Shown here one piece after another: positions 25,701 through 59,505 of a stretch of 64,000 nt of DNA (the stretch's first letter is position 1; the number at the start of each line of letters is the position of its first letter). Source of the stretch: Branchiostoma belcheri (Eukaryota; Chordata; Leptocardii; Amphioxiformes; Branchiostomatidae); the NCBI RefSeq assembly GCF_001625305.1, contig NW_017803854.1, positions 1,149,060 through 1,213,059 on the forward strand, read 5' to 3'. The translations under genes and the position numbers were made by a program. Under the pieces are notes generated by a model. The model had not been told where the DNA came from. It saw only the letters and a program-made list of their open reading frames with translations, and did no database searches.

Positions 25701-28700
25701 ATAGATTTTTCCCAACTATGTCAAGCAACTGTTTCCTCGTGTATCTCATTACCAGGATGTCTAACCTTCTTCAATGCACTTCTGTGATATTTTCCTCAAG
25801 GTCCCATTGACATTAAGTACAGTAGCCAGCTGTACCAGGACCTGTGTAAGGCTCAGGAGGCCCTGGTAGTGGAGAACAGTCTGCACCTGCTGTACCTGGT
25901 CACTCCGTATGACATGGTGGACACTGTGAGACCGAACTGGATGATATACTTCAGACAGGTATGAATCAGTAAACACTGACTGATTGGTTAAGCTGTTATG
26001 TTTTTGTCTTGTCTTTGTTACTTCTTATAGTATGGATGTATTGTTTTGGGTGGCTGATCTTGTGTGTCTGCCTGTTTGGACAAATTAAAGTACAAATGTA
26101 GGTTGACAGCACATATACATTTGTGGGGACAGGAAGTCAAAAAGCCAGACATAGGAAATACGTTGACTTGTTCTCTCAGTTCATTTTAGTGATGCTGAAG
26201 AAGAGTGACAGATGTCAGAAGTATCTCCATAATTTATCCAGTAGTAGAGTTTGGTTTGTCTTTGAATGTTGTTTATAATTACCTGGATGTGTAACCTTCA
26301 TGAATGTATCAAGGATCATCTTGATGAAATTTCATGATCATTTTGTTTTCTCTAAAACAGCTGAGCCAGTTGAAGCCCATAGAGCTGAAGGCTGCAGGGA
26401 TAATCGGTGTTCCTGAGGGCTTCATCGCCAGGAAGGCCTCGGGACAGAGAGCCAGACAGGTGGGTGTCCACGTAGATGGAGCGTTCATCTATTTACTCAC
26501 TAGACTGAGGTGAAAAGGATCAAGTACTAGTACCTTGTACCTAGATTTGCAAGGAAAATGTTACTCAAGCAACTGGATAGGTTTTGAAAACAGTCAAACA
26601 TTTCAAGTAACACCATAATGTAGCACCCACTACTTTTCATCAGTGACACTGACTACTTGAAATGTCTGACAATTTTCAAAATCTAACCAGTTAATTGAGT
26701 AGCATTTTCCTTGTGTATCTCATTACCTGTATGTCTAACCTTCATCGACATACCTAGTTTTTCAAGCCCTTCACATGAACTTGTGACGAAAAATCAGGAG
26801 CTATATTTGACAGACACATGGAGAGCCACCCAGTTAATTACAACTACAGGATTCTGGAACATCCACGCGAACCCACCATGCTATGGACTGAATGAGAAAA
26901 AGAGCAAAACTGGACAAATGTCCTACCTGACTGAAGCTTCTACTCTACTGTACTCTATAACAACCTCCCCATATACTTCTCTCCTGCCAGACATCAGTAG
27001 AAGAGGCAGTGGTGAACCGTTTCTACCTGACCCTGATGATCTACAGTCTGATGAAGCAGCATAACATCTGGGACGTCTCCGAGAAGTTTGACGTGCCCAG
27101 GGGCTTTCTCCAGAACCTGCTGTCCAGCGCAGCCAGCTTCTGTGCTTGCGTGCTGCACTTCTGCGAGGTGAGAGAGGGGAAAGTAGTAGTAGTAGTGAGT
27201 GACTGGTTTATTGTTAAAACACAGTAGATTGGCCTTGCAGCCACAGCTGAATTGTACCAAGCTTCACAGTAAAAATTTAACTACAGTAAAACCTACATGA
27301 TTATTATACAATATGTACAAGTAACATTAAACAGTGTTGCTGTATTTAGTAGTTGACGTGATGGTTGACACAAAAAGAAAGAGTGAAATTAGAAAATTGT
27401 GTGAACTTGGAAACTTTGATATTTTATTTCTCCATTAGCTTTGTACACATTTGTCTACAAAGCTATTCTTTCTTAACATTTTTTAAAGGAGACACAAATA
27501 CATGACAGATACTTTAAGGCAACAAAAACCAAAAAGACTGAAATCTCTGATTTCTTGTTTAGAGTTAAACTTTAGATCCAACACAAAAAAGTTCTGTCAC
27601 CTAGAGCTTTCGACCAGTCACTCTGGTCTTCCTCAGTAGACTGACCCAGTGAGGCTTGTCACGTGGCTTCTTTAAAGTGTGATGTCAACACTGGCTCAAA
27701 GGTATTTGGTTTTTCTGATTTCTTTGTTGTTTTTTCCAACAGGCTCTGGAGGAGATGTGGCCATTGAGGGTCCTCCTTGACTCCCTGGTGAAGAGTCTGT
27801 CATACTGCGTCACCAGTGAACTCATCCCTCTCATGGAGGTGTCTGGTGTCAAACAGGTCTGTACATGTCTCCGTGTGTCTTAAATCTCTTCATGTAGATT
27901 TCTAACTTTATGCTGTTGACTTATAAGACTTATGTTGACTTCCTCACAGTTGTACGATTTTGATGTTGGTGGATATTTGAGCAGGCTTTGACAAAACCAA
28001 CTGCCAAAAAGAATATAAGACTTAATCTCCAAGCAGATTCTGTGGGGCAAGGGGAGTAGATACATTGGCTGACTGTAACCAGTGGCCACTTGTAACCATT
28101 GGCCACCCCACAAATCTGCTTTTAAACCTAATCACACTGACACGTTTTTGGCTATTTTCAAGTACATGTGTATCTGCAAAGTGATTACAGGCTGCAAATA
28201 TAGACTCTCCTTTCCCCACAGAATCTGCTTGGAGATTCCTAAGACAGTCTTTTCCGTAACAAGCTAAATTTTGCAGGACACATGCACAACCATCCTATAT
28301 TTAGTTTACGATCGTCAGACAACCACACAACATACATGAGCAGCCCTTAACTTTTTTCCGACATTACAACAGGGTCGAGCGAGACAGCTGTACTCGGCCG
28401 GGTACAAGACCATACAGGACCTGGCTCATGCCGAGGCAGAGACTCTGGTACAGACCATTCAGCACATGCCCAGGAAGGTGGCCTACCAGATCATAGCTGC
28501 TGCTAAGGTAGGGCTTGGTGGGAGGGAATCTATGTTCACACAGGTGCAATGCTGTAGAGTCTATGTGAAGCAACAGGGGTGGCAAGGTGTTTACGGTGCT
28601 TGATGTTCAAAGCTAGTGGTTCTGGGTTCAAATCCCTAGCAGGCCCTGATGTTGAGCCTGTAGGAAAGGTTACTTTACACCTATTGTCTCACTCGGGTGA

Positions 28701-29112
28701 AAATGAGTGCCTGGCTTTGGTTAGGGATGTCCCCTAGGATGGGGTGTGAAGCCAAAGGTCCTGCATTTTAGGACAGCCACACTTTAATCATGTTAAAGAA
28801 CCCACCACACTTATCTAAAAGAGCACGGTCTTTCCAAGTGTGAGTGGGTCAAAACTTACAGTGTAAAGCAGAGCATCAACCTCCTACATAATTGTTTATC
28901 CACAAAATGCTGTACCTATGTTTCAGGTGCTGATTTCCGAGAAGGCTGAAAGCCTGCTGGAGGAGGCAGAGGACCTCGTTGCCATGCCTACGGATGGAGT
29001 GGTGGGTTCCGTTGCCATGGAGACGGATGCCATGTCATTGGACGGCTGGAGTCAGGACAGTCAGAACCAGCGATGGTCACAGGTGTCCTCAAAGGAGACG
29101 GAGTCACAGTAG
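16776..29112 (+). CDS. HELQ: HELQ, 3'-5' DNA repair helicase (superfamily 2)
   Basis: Exons: 16776-17285, 17543-17662, 17952-18702, 19432-19610, 20108-20308, 20813-20888, 21279-21376, 21645-21752, 22115-22260, 23090-23329, 23731-23872, 24284-24388, 24780-24893, 25266-25356, 25801-25958, 26361-26459, 26991-27167, 27743-27856, 28373-28507, 28927-29112. They encode 1249 residues; human HELQ is about 1100. The first 460 residues are a low-complexity, Ser/Lys-rich tail. The helicase core has Walker A PTSGGKT (about 483-489), DELH split by an intron (586-589), motif [12 protein letters not shown] (798-808) and motif [12 protein letters not shown] (830-839). Winged-helix, ratchet and helix-hairpin-helix regions follow. 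HELQ unwinds forked DNA at stalled replication forks and crosslinks and works with RAD51 paralogues. The intron at 19611 uses a GC donor. Two exons (19432 and 23090) are preceded by truncated tandem copies. AATAAA at 30069-30074 may end the mRNA. Confidence 0.95.
19013..19050. repeat. (TG)n microsatellite
   Basis: A short GT tract lies in the HELQ intron before the Walker A exon. Confidence 0.9.
19164..19431 (+). repeat. Two truncated tandem copies of the HELQ Walker A exon
   Basis: The period is exactly 134 bp (copy starts 19164 and 19298, intact exon 19432). Each copy keeps the same acceptor (CTCCCCAACTCAG) and the first 100 or so exon bases through the Walker A GGKTLV. It then changes to TAACTACATGTAACTTAACTG, which supplies a stop (NYM*) and no donor. 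Most differences from the intact exon are synonymous. Copy 1 keeps LPTSGGK, while copy 2 has LLTSGGK. If spliced in, either would truncate HELQ just after Walker A. Confidence 0.9.
21860..22080 (+). mobile_element. Dispersed element with GTACGTTCTGCC end
   Basis: About 220 bp share blocks (TTTGGTCA.CA.TGCATC, GTTCTGCCAAAGTGCTATG, GGTTTCG.ACAGGC, TTCTGCC) with copies at about 29140-29360 and, partly reversed, at 44225-44450. It lies in the HELQ intron before exon 22115. It looks like a decayed MITE. Confidence 0.55.
22730..23089 (+). repeat. Two truncated tandem copies of a HELQ core exon
   Basis: Copies start at 22730 and 22915, and the intact exon starts at 23090. Each has the intron tail CCTTTTCTTTCCCCAG (shortened at the first copy) and about 125-145 exon bases encoding [20 protein letters not shown] and on to the YHHS motif, then breaks off. 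Differences are mainly at third codon positions. Neither copy has a donor site at its break. Confidence 0.9.
23421..23475. repeat. Small inverted repeat
   Basis: GCCCATGTGATAAC and GTTATCACATGGGC form a 14-bp stem with a loop of about 27 bp in the HELQ intron after 23329. Confidence 0.7.
28023..28238. mobile_element. Foldback element with AATCTCCAAGCAGAT ends
   Basis: The ends TAATCTCCAAGCAGATTCTG and CAGAATCTGCTTGGAGATT are inverted repeats. The inner part has a short duplicated AACCA.TGGCCAC. It is the same family as 10185-10342 and sits in a HELQ intron. Confidence 0.75.
28585..28860 (+). mobile_element. tRNA-derived SINE, longer variant
   Basis: A tRNA-like B box (GGGTTCAAATCCC) in the head is followed by the CTCGGGTGAAAATGAGTG body shared with family A. 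A longer tail reads GAACCCACCACACTTATC and AGTGTGAGTGGGTC. It lies in the last HELQ intron. Confidence 0.65.
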
Positions 29113-30315
29113 AAGAGTATGTCAGTACTGTGCGTACGCATGCTTTTTCAAGGTTTTCATCTGACTTTTGGTCAACATTGCATCAGAATCAGTTTGCCAG
29201 ATGCAGATAGAGCTAGAAGACATCTTTTCAGACTTAAACTACAAGACGGGATGTTAACCTTATATGTGCAAATATAACCTTATATGAGACGTTCTGCCAA
29301 AGTGCTATGTATAGTACACTACGGGTTTCGCACAGGTGCAGTATGTTCTGCCGACGTACTCAGAAATAGATAATAACTAAAGACATTGGGTTAAAGAAAT
29401 ACTGTAAAGCCACAGTTTTATTTATGATACTGGAGCTGGATATACTCAATATGGGTCGAAAAATGAATTGCAAAAATACTATGATTTGAAATAGTCCAAG
29501 TAGTCGTTATTGTATTGTAGGCCTCAACAGAATGTGGAAACAGTCGTAAAAACAAGACATTTTCTTCACATAGACTACAGCATCTTACTAACCTTGAACT
29601 ATTACAATTTTTTGAATTTGGTATAGCTAATATATTAGGTTTAATGTATCTCATTTATCAAAGGAAGAAACAGCTACACTATAACCTAATCATTTTTGTT
29701 GAAGCTGTTGCCTAGTTTTACCAGTAGACAACTGAATTTCCAGTTGTATCGACAACATATTTCTCAATGAGTTATGTTTATCATATGGAATCTAACATTT
29801 TCACACTCAAAAATACCCTTAACTTTTGTTATGGCCTTAACGTTTATACAATGCAGCTGTTGAAGTTTTGTTTTGACGTTTTTTCTTGTCACAGACAAGC
29901 AACTTTTTTTCTCAAATTGGTTATAAGTATGTTAACTGAAACAGTGCCAAACATGTCAGCCATATGAATTGAAATATAACATATCTGATTTAGTATATGT
30001 AATACTTACCCCTACCATGAACTTTGTACATGCCTATTTATTTCAAGGCCGCTTTATAAGTTAACCTTAATAAAAAGGGACTTGGTAACAATGCACGTTT
30101 ATGACTCTTATTTCCTAGTGCTGTCGCTCTGACTACAGAAGAACGCCAGGTGAATAATGGCATCTAAAACTACTTTGCCGGTAGCCTGAGTAAACTTTAC
30201 CGGATCGCAAACAACATTAAAAAGCCATCAGAGGTATGGCTTTAACGCCTAGTTAGAAGGGCCATTTGGAGTAGTGCAGGTGGGAAACACCTCACTTTAA
30301 CATGGCCAGGGCGAG
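29113..30315. other. HELQ 3'UTR and guanylate cyclase 5' region
   Basis: This holds a decayed element copy at 29140-29360 and AATAAA at 30069-30074. The last 240 bp before the ATG at 30316 should include the guanylate cyclase promoter and 5'UTR, but I see no clear core promoter motif. An out-of-frame ATG at 30302 reads only 19 codons before a stop. Confidence 0.5.
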
Positions 30316-42588
<12,273 letters not shown>

Positions 42589-44490
42589 GCAACGCCACTC
42601 TGGAACGCATTCTCCACTGGCGCTTGCACCACCACCACAACTGCCTCCTTTAAAAGAAAGTCTCATCAGCAGGACATCAGCAGGACAAGCCCTTTGTAAT
42701 AGCCACTGCTTAGTTGGTCTGCCCTGGCTGTGAGGGTTGAACAGCCAAACCAATGAATAAATAAATCACTGGGCTAGAAAATGGTAATTTCCAAGCAGAC
42801 CTTGAGAGAGAAAACTTCTGTTCTTACATCACCACCCCATGCTCTGTTATCACAGAGGCTACCTCAGCGATTGCAAGGAAAAGGTTCAAACTACATGTAG
42901 CAAAATATTTGCAAATACAGGTAGCTCTTTATTGGCCAAGTTGAAAGATGCATCATTAATACTAATTTAAAGAAATATACACAAACCATTCTTGTGCATT
43001 CTATTAGCCCCTGATACACAATCTCTTGTTTTCAGGGGCTGATTGGGCCTCCTCCAGAGAGCTTGTGGCCATACACCTCTCTAAATCAAGAGAACCATTC
43101 CCAGAACTACAAATAGGAGCTCAGGTTTCTCTCTCACCATGGACAATAATTGGTCAATGATGTTAGCATAGACTACTACTATGCATGACTCAATAAGATT
43201 TGCCACTACTCCTGACTTAGAGGTGTTGGCAATCTAGCTTCTAGAGGCCTGACTAGTGGAAGCAATATTTACAGTTTAGAAAAGGTGAAGTTAACATTTG
43301 GTGGGACAGTGAGTTTACAGATGTTTGAATCTGCATGCTTCAGAGCTTGTCCATTGCACAACAATGTTGTAAATTGTGCTTGTATACTGTCTGTGAAGTC
43401 AGTATTATTCAACATTTAGATACAAGAGTGTAATAGATGTTTAAAAACACTCAATACAGATAATACAGCACCCTATACTACAATGTGAATAGAAACAGTG
43501 TTATTTATCTTGCCTTCAAAAAAGAGAGGGACTTCATAACACATCAAAAGTCTTCATAACCAAGAACCAAGTTGTCCTGGACCTAATAAAATAAGCAATC
43601 AGAAATATTGAGTCATTCTTTTCCACATAAACAGAGAGAATGCTAAGGAAGCTAGCCTATGTCGTATACAACATTGATGTAAAGACTGTGATTGTCAACG
43701 GTGAATGTTATCTTTTAAATCTTTATCTTTTAAATCATTATCTTTTCTTTTCATACCCGGTATTTTTTTTTGGAGTAAAGCACCTGTAGTTTAAGCCCAC
43801 TGACTCACTCACTAACGATGCATGGTGGTTATTCTAGTTAAGTTTAGATAATATTACCTATCTACAAGATAAGGCCAAACATATACATGTACATGCACAT
43901 TCATAGTTTGTGGTGTTACACTCTCTGTGAATAAACTATTGTAATGCCATCTCCATGCATGTATGAATAGAATGCTGTTATGATTTCTTTCTTTCAAGTT
44001 ACCCGTGAGTTAGCAAATATGTCTACATGTATATACAGGAATACCTTTGCTCATTTTTAGACAAAACATTTTCCCCCAAAAAAACAGCACAACCTTTTTG
44101 TATTGAATTGTTGATTTTAACTTTGCAAATGGGCTACTAGGTAGAGAAATTCTCAAACTGAAAGAAAATGTAAGAAAGGAAATGCAGTCTATACAATAGG
44201 ATGGACTCTGGGAGCACATCGGCAGAATGTACCATGCCTGCGTAAAAACGAAAATGTATTGTGCATAGCACTTCTTCAGAACGCCAAAGTTGTATTCGCC
44301 TATATAAGGTTAACATCCCGTCTGTAGTTTCCAAATGTTATGTCGAAAAAAATATTGCATGCAACAGGCAAAATTCTGATGCAGCGTAAACAAAAATCCA
44401 AGGAAAATACAGGTTTCCCCCCAGGCACAGTACGTTCTGCCGACGTGCGACTCAGGGCACGTTCGTGGAGCAGTGCTGCCCCCTAGCAGA
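42589..44490. other. Convergent 3' spacer between guanylate cyclase and CHMP3
   Basis: I see no coding exon here. AATAAA at 42756-42761 fits the guanylate cyclase 3' end. A decayed element (inverted ends CGGCAGAA and TTCTGCCG) lies at 44225-44450, just below the CHMP3 stop. The rest is AT-rich, with nothing else recognised. Confidence 0.6.
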
Positions 44491-47091
44491 TTAGCTGCGA
44501 AGTGCAGCTAACCTGGACTGCATGGCTGAGATGTCCTCCTCCTCCTCTGACTCCACTCCTCCCACCGCTCCCTCCAAAACCTCGTCTCCCGGCAACTCAT
44601 CAGTCACCTTGCTCGGGGCCTGGCCCAACGCTCCTGGGGAAGGACAAGTAGAAATTGTAGAAACAACATGTAAATGTAAACATAGCACCAGTTTCCATGG
44701 TGACAGACATCTGGTCCATGTCATTGATGTGTTTGGAGAAGAAGAAGGAAAAGAAACAGAACTTCTGCGAAGGTAAACATAACTATTTATGGAAATAAAA
44801 GTCCCAGTACTCCCACCTGCTGTGAGCTCGAACAGGATCTTCTCCACCTCCGCTTCCGTCTCCTCCTCCAGCTCCTCATCATCCTCCAACGTCTCAAACG
44901 TGTCGTCCAACATCTCCTCAATAATGCCTGCCTGAAGTGCAACAACACAAACAGGTCGTCCTATGTTTTTTTTCAATGGTACCTGATCATTAGAGATGTG
45001 GAAAGCATGGATAGACCTGCAAGAACTTATGAGACTTTCTTACTCTTAGATTATCTTTTTTCTTTTTTACTACTTGGTATGGAAGTATCGGTTTGTGTAT
45101 CTGTCCAAACAGTCAGTAGTTAGGTTGATAGCACATGGGTGGGGGAAGTTTTACAGGAAGAAGAGTAAGGGTCCTTCCCAGTGTGAGTGATTCAAACCTT
45201 ACAGTCTGGTCTTACGCAGCTTATTTTTAACTGGTGTATCACGCCTAAAGACTTGCAAACAACTAAACAAGCAAAACAACCTTTGATCTTGTACCCTCCT
45301 CTAGCCCTTCTTACCTTCATCATCTCCTTGGACATCTCCCTCATGGTAGCCTGGATCTCAGGCACCTTGACGAGGTTCTGCATGTACTTCATCACCTCCG
45401 TGCTCTTCTCCATCGCACCTGCCACCTTCAGAACACCTGTGACAGTCAACACAAGGGGATCATCATGAAAGTTCATCTGTGTTGGTAGTTACATGCTTAG
45501 AGTTAAAACTTTACATCCAACACAATACATTCTTTCACCTAGAGCTCACAGGGGGATCATGTACACCTAAAGCCTACTTAAGTACAAAAGCCTGAAGCTC
45601 CCTTGTACATGGGGCCACTGGCTTTACATCACTGTCTGAAGTAAATGCGATCCCTCACAACATGTCCGAGCTGAGCCCACCCTTTGACAGAACTCACACC
45701 AATGCATGGGTCTACAGAATTTGACCCATATGACCAACCAGCGTGATTACCTTACCGATTGGATCACAGGGACATGATTGTAAAAAAGTCATTTATCCCT
45801 TATTCCATCCAGCTGCCCTCCTGAAAAGCTCTGCGTGGAGGGGCCACAAAAGCCACAGACGGCAGAGTTTGCCTTTGTTAAAAAAGCCATGGATGGCAGA
45901 GTTTGCGTTACCCAGACCACCCCCTTACCCAGTTGGTTCTTCATGCCCATGGAGACAGAGTTGATCTGTGCCTTGGACGTGTAGATCTTACTGACGGCCT
46001 TCCTCGATCGCACCATCTCCCTCGCCAGGATGCGGCACGTGTCCTTGTCACCCTTCTTAGCCGCTTCCTTCAGGGACCGTTTCACCTTCTCCTCCTCCCT
46101 CTGAATCCCTGTCACAGAGTAGAAGCAAAATTAGTTTAACTTACACATATATGTACGCCTAGGGAAAAACATGCTGTGTTTCTGGTTACCCGACATTAGC
46201 AATTTTGGGGGTTTGGCCACTAATGTGAGACACAAAATTTTTAATCTGACATCACGGTGTGTATTGGTACACTAGACTGATTTAGAACCGGACCTAAGGA
46301 TTCAGTTCAAATCCCCCCCAAAACAAATACCAGTGTACTGATTCACAGTGTTATATTTTACTGTATTTGTTGGATCAGAACAACAGTAATTATATAATTG
46401 TAATGTAATATTTACCTCTGATCTGTCTGTCCAAAACCCGGTCCTGTTTCCTCAACTGACTGGTCCATTCTCTCACCTGTTAAAATCAATACCATCAACA
46501 AATTTACCAATGACACAATTCTAAACCAGATATCTAATATAAGTCAAGGCTTTTTAAGAGTGAACATTACTCTCATACATAACTTGTAACCTGTTGTGTG
46601 TCCCCACTAAAACACGAAGACAGAAACTTGGGAGTTGGAATATTGTGTATATGATAACACACCCTGTTTAACTGTCTCAAACAAGTCGAACCAGTCACAC
46701 ACTGGTACGTAATACAAACATTAAGTTTAAGGCTTTATAAACGCACCTACCACTTTAAGAGCTCAAAACTCAACACCCATGTATTGTATGGTAACACATA
46801 TAGATCTGTGGCCATGAAGAGTGGATGTATTCGGCTGTCATAAACATCAGTTATAAGGAACTTTCGACATGCGGAAGTGCTGCCATGTTCGGTGTGTTGT
46901 AAAATTCTTGCAAACAAACTCGTTTTGCGTTCGGCTTCACACGCAGACGAAACATTGTCGTTGCTTTAAATGATGCCTAAAGATATCAAGAACGCTTAGA
47001 GAAAAGATAGGAGTCCTGTGACTTTACAAAAGGAGAGAAAATTTACCTGTTCTTTGGGGTCTTTGCCCTGAGACTTCCCAAACAAACCCAT
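44491..47091 (-). CDS. CHMP3: CHMP3 / VPS24, ESCRT-III subunit
   Basis: Exons on the minus strand: 47047-47091, 46416-46476, 45929-46108, 45315-45436, 44817-44931, 44491-44633. They total 666 bases, or 221 residues; human CHMP3 has 222. The start MGLFGK matches the family. The basic, helical Snf7 core includes RQIR..IQREEEKVKRS, REMVRSRKAVSK, NSVSMGMKNQL and MREMSKEMMK. An acidic linker follows, and the C-terminal MIT-interacting helix is ISAMQSRLAALRS. ESCRT-III polymers with CHMP3 cut membrane necks in multivesicular-body sorting, cytokinesis and membrane repair, and are recycled by VPS4. The gene is divergent from GOT1. Confidence 0.96.
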
Positions 47092-47498
47092 CTTGCTTCG
47101 GTCTTCTGGAGTATGTGACCTTTAACCCGTGATGAGTAAGACGCATGTGCAGATGTTGCAATTACCCCAATAAATAGATTCAGTTTACAAATTGGTGAAT
47201 TTCCTTCATTAAATCGAAAAAAAACTAAGTGTTCTTTCTGTGAATGTTCTTCGAACATCAAGTTCAAGAAATCTTGAAACGACAAGAGGAAAAGAAAGAG
47301 GAAAGTCAAGTGTCCAAGATAGGGTTTTGCTCAGTATTTATAGAAAGAAAGAAAGTGTGACGAGACTGCAATATTCACTTTGCTCGCTAGGGGACCCGCC
47401 ATTGTAAAAGCATGCCAAAGCCTGTCGTGAGTGAAAATTCCGCTAGGTGTCGCTGCTGCAGCGTCAGCCGACTATCACTAATCCCATGTGAAAAGAAG
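47092..47498. promoter_or_regulatory. Divergent CHMP3 / GOT1 promoter region
   Basis: Only 407 bp separate the two start codons, so both 5'UTRs and promoters must lie here unless upstream non-coding exons exist. I see no TATA box or other firm motif. On the GOT1 side an in-frame ATG at 47412 precedes the conserved start. Confidence 0.55.
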
Positions 47499-56432
<8,934 letters not shown>

Positions 56433-56460
<28 letters not shown>

Positions 56461-57135
56461 GGAGCCAGCTAGCCGAAGTTCCAACTGAGCAGTACTCAAA
56501 GTGGTTATTCAGATTTATCTGTTAAATTTAGTTAGATTTGATCACATAAGAGCGCACAGGTTGAGATGCTTTGAAATGCTGTAACCTAGTATCCAGTCTA
56601 TTGGGGTTGGGGCGGGTTCTCACCGAGGACCCAAAACTGTGAGGAGCCGGCCAGCTAGCTGGAGTTCCTTCCAACTTCAGGGCTCGAAATACTTTTTTCT
56701 GCATACCTGCACTGAGTGCAGGTAACATTGGAAATTTACCTCCATCAGACAAGATTTACCCGCACCACTCAGACTTTGAGAAGTATGGGTTATACTGAAA
56801 ACTGTTCAGAAACCATTGCCATTATTTCTTTTAAACTTCATAGATGGTAATAGTCATTGCAGCAAATAAAACTCAACATACACCTACATGTACATGACTT
56901 TAAACCCAATTCGTGGACCAGTACATGGACCAGGTGGACATCGGAAATACCTGCACAGCTCCAATTTTACCTGCACTAACCTACATTTGCAGCTAGTATT
57001 TCGAGCCCTGAACTGAGCAGTATAGTACTCAAAGTGGTTATTCAAATTTATCTGTTAAATTTGTTTAGATTTGATCACATAAGAGCACACAGGTTGAGAT
57101 GATTCGAAGCACTAGCCTGGTGTCCAGTCTATTGA
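56433..57135 (+). repeat. Tandem duplication of the GOT1 3' end, second copy split by a MITE
   Basis: The end of the last GOT1 exon and its 3'UTR (GAGGACCCCAAACTGTGAGG, AGCAGT..ACTCAAAGTGG, TTGATCACATAAGAGC) are repeated. The second copy starts near 56625 and resumes at 57011 after an inserted element. Its coding remnant is only the final few codons. Confidence 0.8.
56678..57010. mobile_element. MITE with CAGGGCTCGAAATAC inverted ends
   Basis: CAGGGCTCGAAATAC and GTATTTCGAGCCCTG form a perfect 15-bp terminal inverted repeat around 333 bp. The insertion splits the sequence GTTCCAACTGAGCAG, known whole from the first 3'UTR copy, and AACT is found on both sides. CAGGG...CCCTG ends suggest hAT, but the visible target duplication is only about 4 bp. 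Confidence 0.82.
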
Positions 57136-57522
57136 TGAGGTTGGAGCAGGGTTTCTTCGGGCTGCAGGAGCTCTTCCTGCCCGACTCAGCTAGGTTCGCC
57201 GGTAGGTTTTGCTCAACAGTAGTTCAGTTAGCCCCATCATAAAGCTCCTACAGGCGTAATACACTTCCACTGGTCAACAAACTAATACAGCTCCCAAAGA
57301 GAGCTAGCCCACCCTAATCTCCAAGCAGATCCCTTTCAGTGACAAAAAGACAGTATCAAATTGGCCAGGCAGTATCCATTAGCCAGAGAAGGTCACCAGC
57401 CACTGACGGGTTAGTTGGTGGGGGCAGCGACAAAAAAATATATAAAAAGGTAACAATCATTCCCCCACAACCTCTGCTTGGAGAGTAAGCCCGCCCCAAC
57501 CACGATAGACTGGACACCAGGT
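57115..57522. mobile_element. Foldback element, GCCTGGTGTCCAGTCTAT arms
   Basis: The left arm GCCTGGTGTCCAGTCTAT and right arm ATAGACTGGACACCAGG are inverted repeats with inner GGTTGGAGC / GCCCCAACC. The centre contains an AATCTCCAAGCAGATC end and sequence like that inside 10185-10342, so one element may have jumped into another. Confidence 0.65.
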
Positions 57523-59104
57523 CAGAAACACTGTTGGTACATACACAATTGTATATGTCCAAGTGGTTTTGAGTGACTTTTGGGTGGCATTGCATGCATG
57601 GCTAGTACAATACTGTGGCATGCTCGATTAATGGTAAAAATTGAGTACTAATTACTCACTTTAGATCGTTATCATGCAGTTAAAAAAGATCCTATGAACA
57701 CTACAAAAGATTGTTGATATACATGTATAAAAAAAAAGAATTAGCTAAGAATGAAACTGAAGTGAAGGATTGACAGTGCAAATGCCTTACCCGTACCTAT
57801 GCATCATTTCAAAGTAAGTGTATCTGTGTTTGATGTCTAGAAAGATTGCACCTATTATGTTGGAGCACTTTACAAAATATTACCACATTAAAAAAAAAAT
57901 TAAACAAAGCAAATCATTTTACTAGTACTTTCAGAAAGTCGAAAGTACTGGGGATATTCGATGGATAAAATCAGAGTGAGAGAAATCACTTCCTGACTTA
58001 TCTACTACCTTTTTTTCACAAAATATTTGTCAGGAAGATTGTCAGAGAAATCGTTTTGGGACTTATCCAATGCCTTTTATTTCCAATTTGGTCAAATCAC
58101 AATGCTGCGACCGGTAGAAAAGCATGTTGGCATCATGATTTTTAATGTTATGCCAAATTCTTGTAATTAAAAGCCATGACTTTTGTATAGTGCTTTATTT
58201 TGCAAGAGTAGTCCTTACATAGAAGATTTGGACTAAAGTATTAAAAGAGATGCATTATTTTGCCTCTGTGGTAAATTGTGAATTATAAAAAGTCAATTTA
58301 TAAAAGAGTAGTTTTGTAATTCATATTTCTCTTGAAAATTATTGTATCAAATATAATGGCCTATATGTCAAAGCATGCCATATATTCAATATTTATACCA
58401 AATATCTTGTAGTGCCCCAAACTAGAGCAGAAAGTCCTTACAAATACATGTACCTTCTCAAGAGTACACAATGTATTGATATACCTCTAGTAGGTAATTC
58501 TGATATACATGTACAGTACTGTAGTGACTGTTGTAAAGACATCTCTCTGTAATTTTCAAAAGTTAGAAATTCAAAGTAAATGTATTTGGCTTGTGCTTGA
58601 GTGTCTTTTTCTTTCAAGTCATATTACTAACAGATGGTCCAGGAGTAATTCTGTCCCTAGACACTACTAGTATCCAGGCAATGCATTAAAAATTAATTTC
58701 AAACTTCTAAAACAGATAGTGGCAAGAGAACGCAAGAAGACAAACAACAAACAGTTTATTAAAATGCCATTACATCATTCCAGCACCACATCTGTTGGCC
58801 TAACTTGGTAACTGCTGTTTACCAACTGTAGCTGCCATGCAACAAAGATGTGCAGAGCCCTTGGAGAGTTAGGAAACCAGTGAAATGCTGCCAATAGTCA
58901 ACCCTAGAAAAGCACCAGAAATTTGAAAATCTTCCTGAGCACATCTTTACAAAGCTGGAAGAAACATTTTCTTCGAAATTAAGAATTCATACAGTTAGTG
59001 ACTGCTGAACAAGTCTTATCTATTTTCTTGTGACAGCCATACTTAATGTCTTTAAGTTAGCGTTTTCAAATGTCACAAAATACTTGAGGCACACAACAAG
59101 ATTG
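57523..59104. other. Convergent spacer between GOT1 and the APRT-like gene
   Basis: I recognise no gene. It is AT-rich. TTTATT at 58755-58760 is AATAAA on the minus strand and is the likely polyadenylation signal of the APRT-like gene, about 910 bp past its stop. GOT1 polyadenylation is not obvious. Confidence 0.5.
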
Positions 59105-59112
59105 TTACATAC

Positions 59113-59505
59113 TAGTGATGCATACCTAAACCCAATTTCAGGTTCAGGTCCGGATTCAAGTCCAGAGGTTTAGGTTCAGGTCCGGACTTAAGTCCAGACC
59201 TAAACCCATGGCATATACAAAATTGCTTGTTGGCAACCTTGCAATGTTGTCTGGGTGAAACTTTGGCCACATAACATGGAGGCTGGTACTTGACGATGCC
59301 CGATGGCAATGTTTTCTTCATTTTGCAGCAAAGATTTTGGAATCTACGAAGGTTTTAGGTGGTTTAAAAAGAAAAGGGGTATGTGAAATGGTCTTTTATG
59401 GTAATAAGTCCGGACTCGGTTCTTGACTTTTAGGTTTTTTTGGACTTGAACCTAAACATTTTTACAAGTCCGGATCCAAGTCCAGTGAACCGGTATGCAT
59501 CACTA
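59113..59505. mobile_element. hAT-type MITE with 8-bp target duplication
   Basis: The ends TAGTGATGCATACC and GGTATGCATCACTA are perfect 14-bp inverted repeats. The flanks 59105-59112 and 59506-59513 are identical (TTACATAC), an 8-bp duplication as made by hAT transposases. Inner GGTCCGGA and AAGTCCGGA words repeat several times. It sits in the 3'UTR of the APRT-like gene and has no transposase. Confidence 0.92.

Noticed and set aside
44522..44776. Plus-strand ORF over the CHMP3 last exon
   Set aside because: It is the shadow of the minus-strand CHMP3 coding exon, which matches its family end to end.
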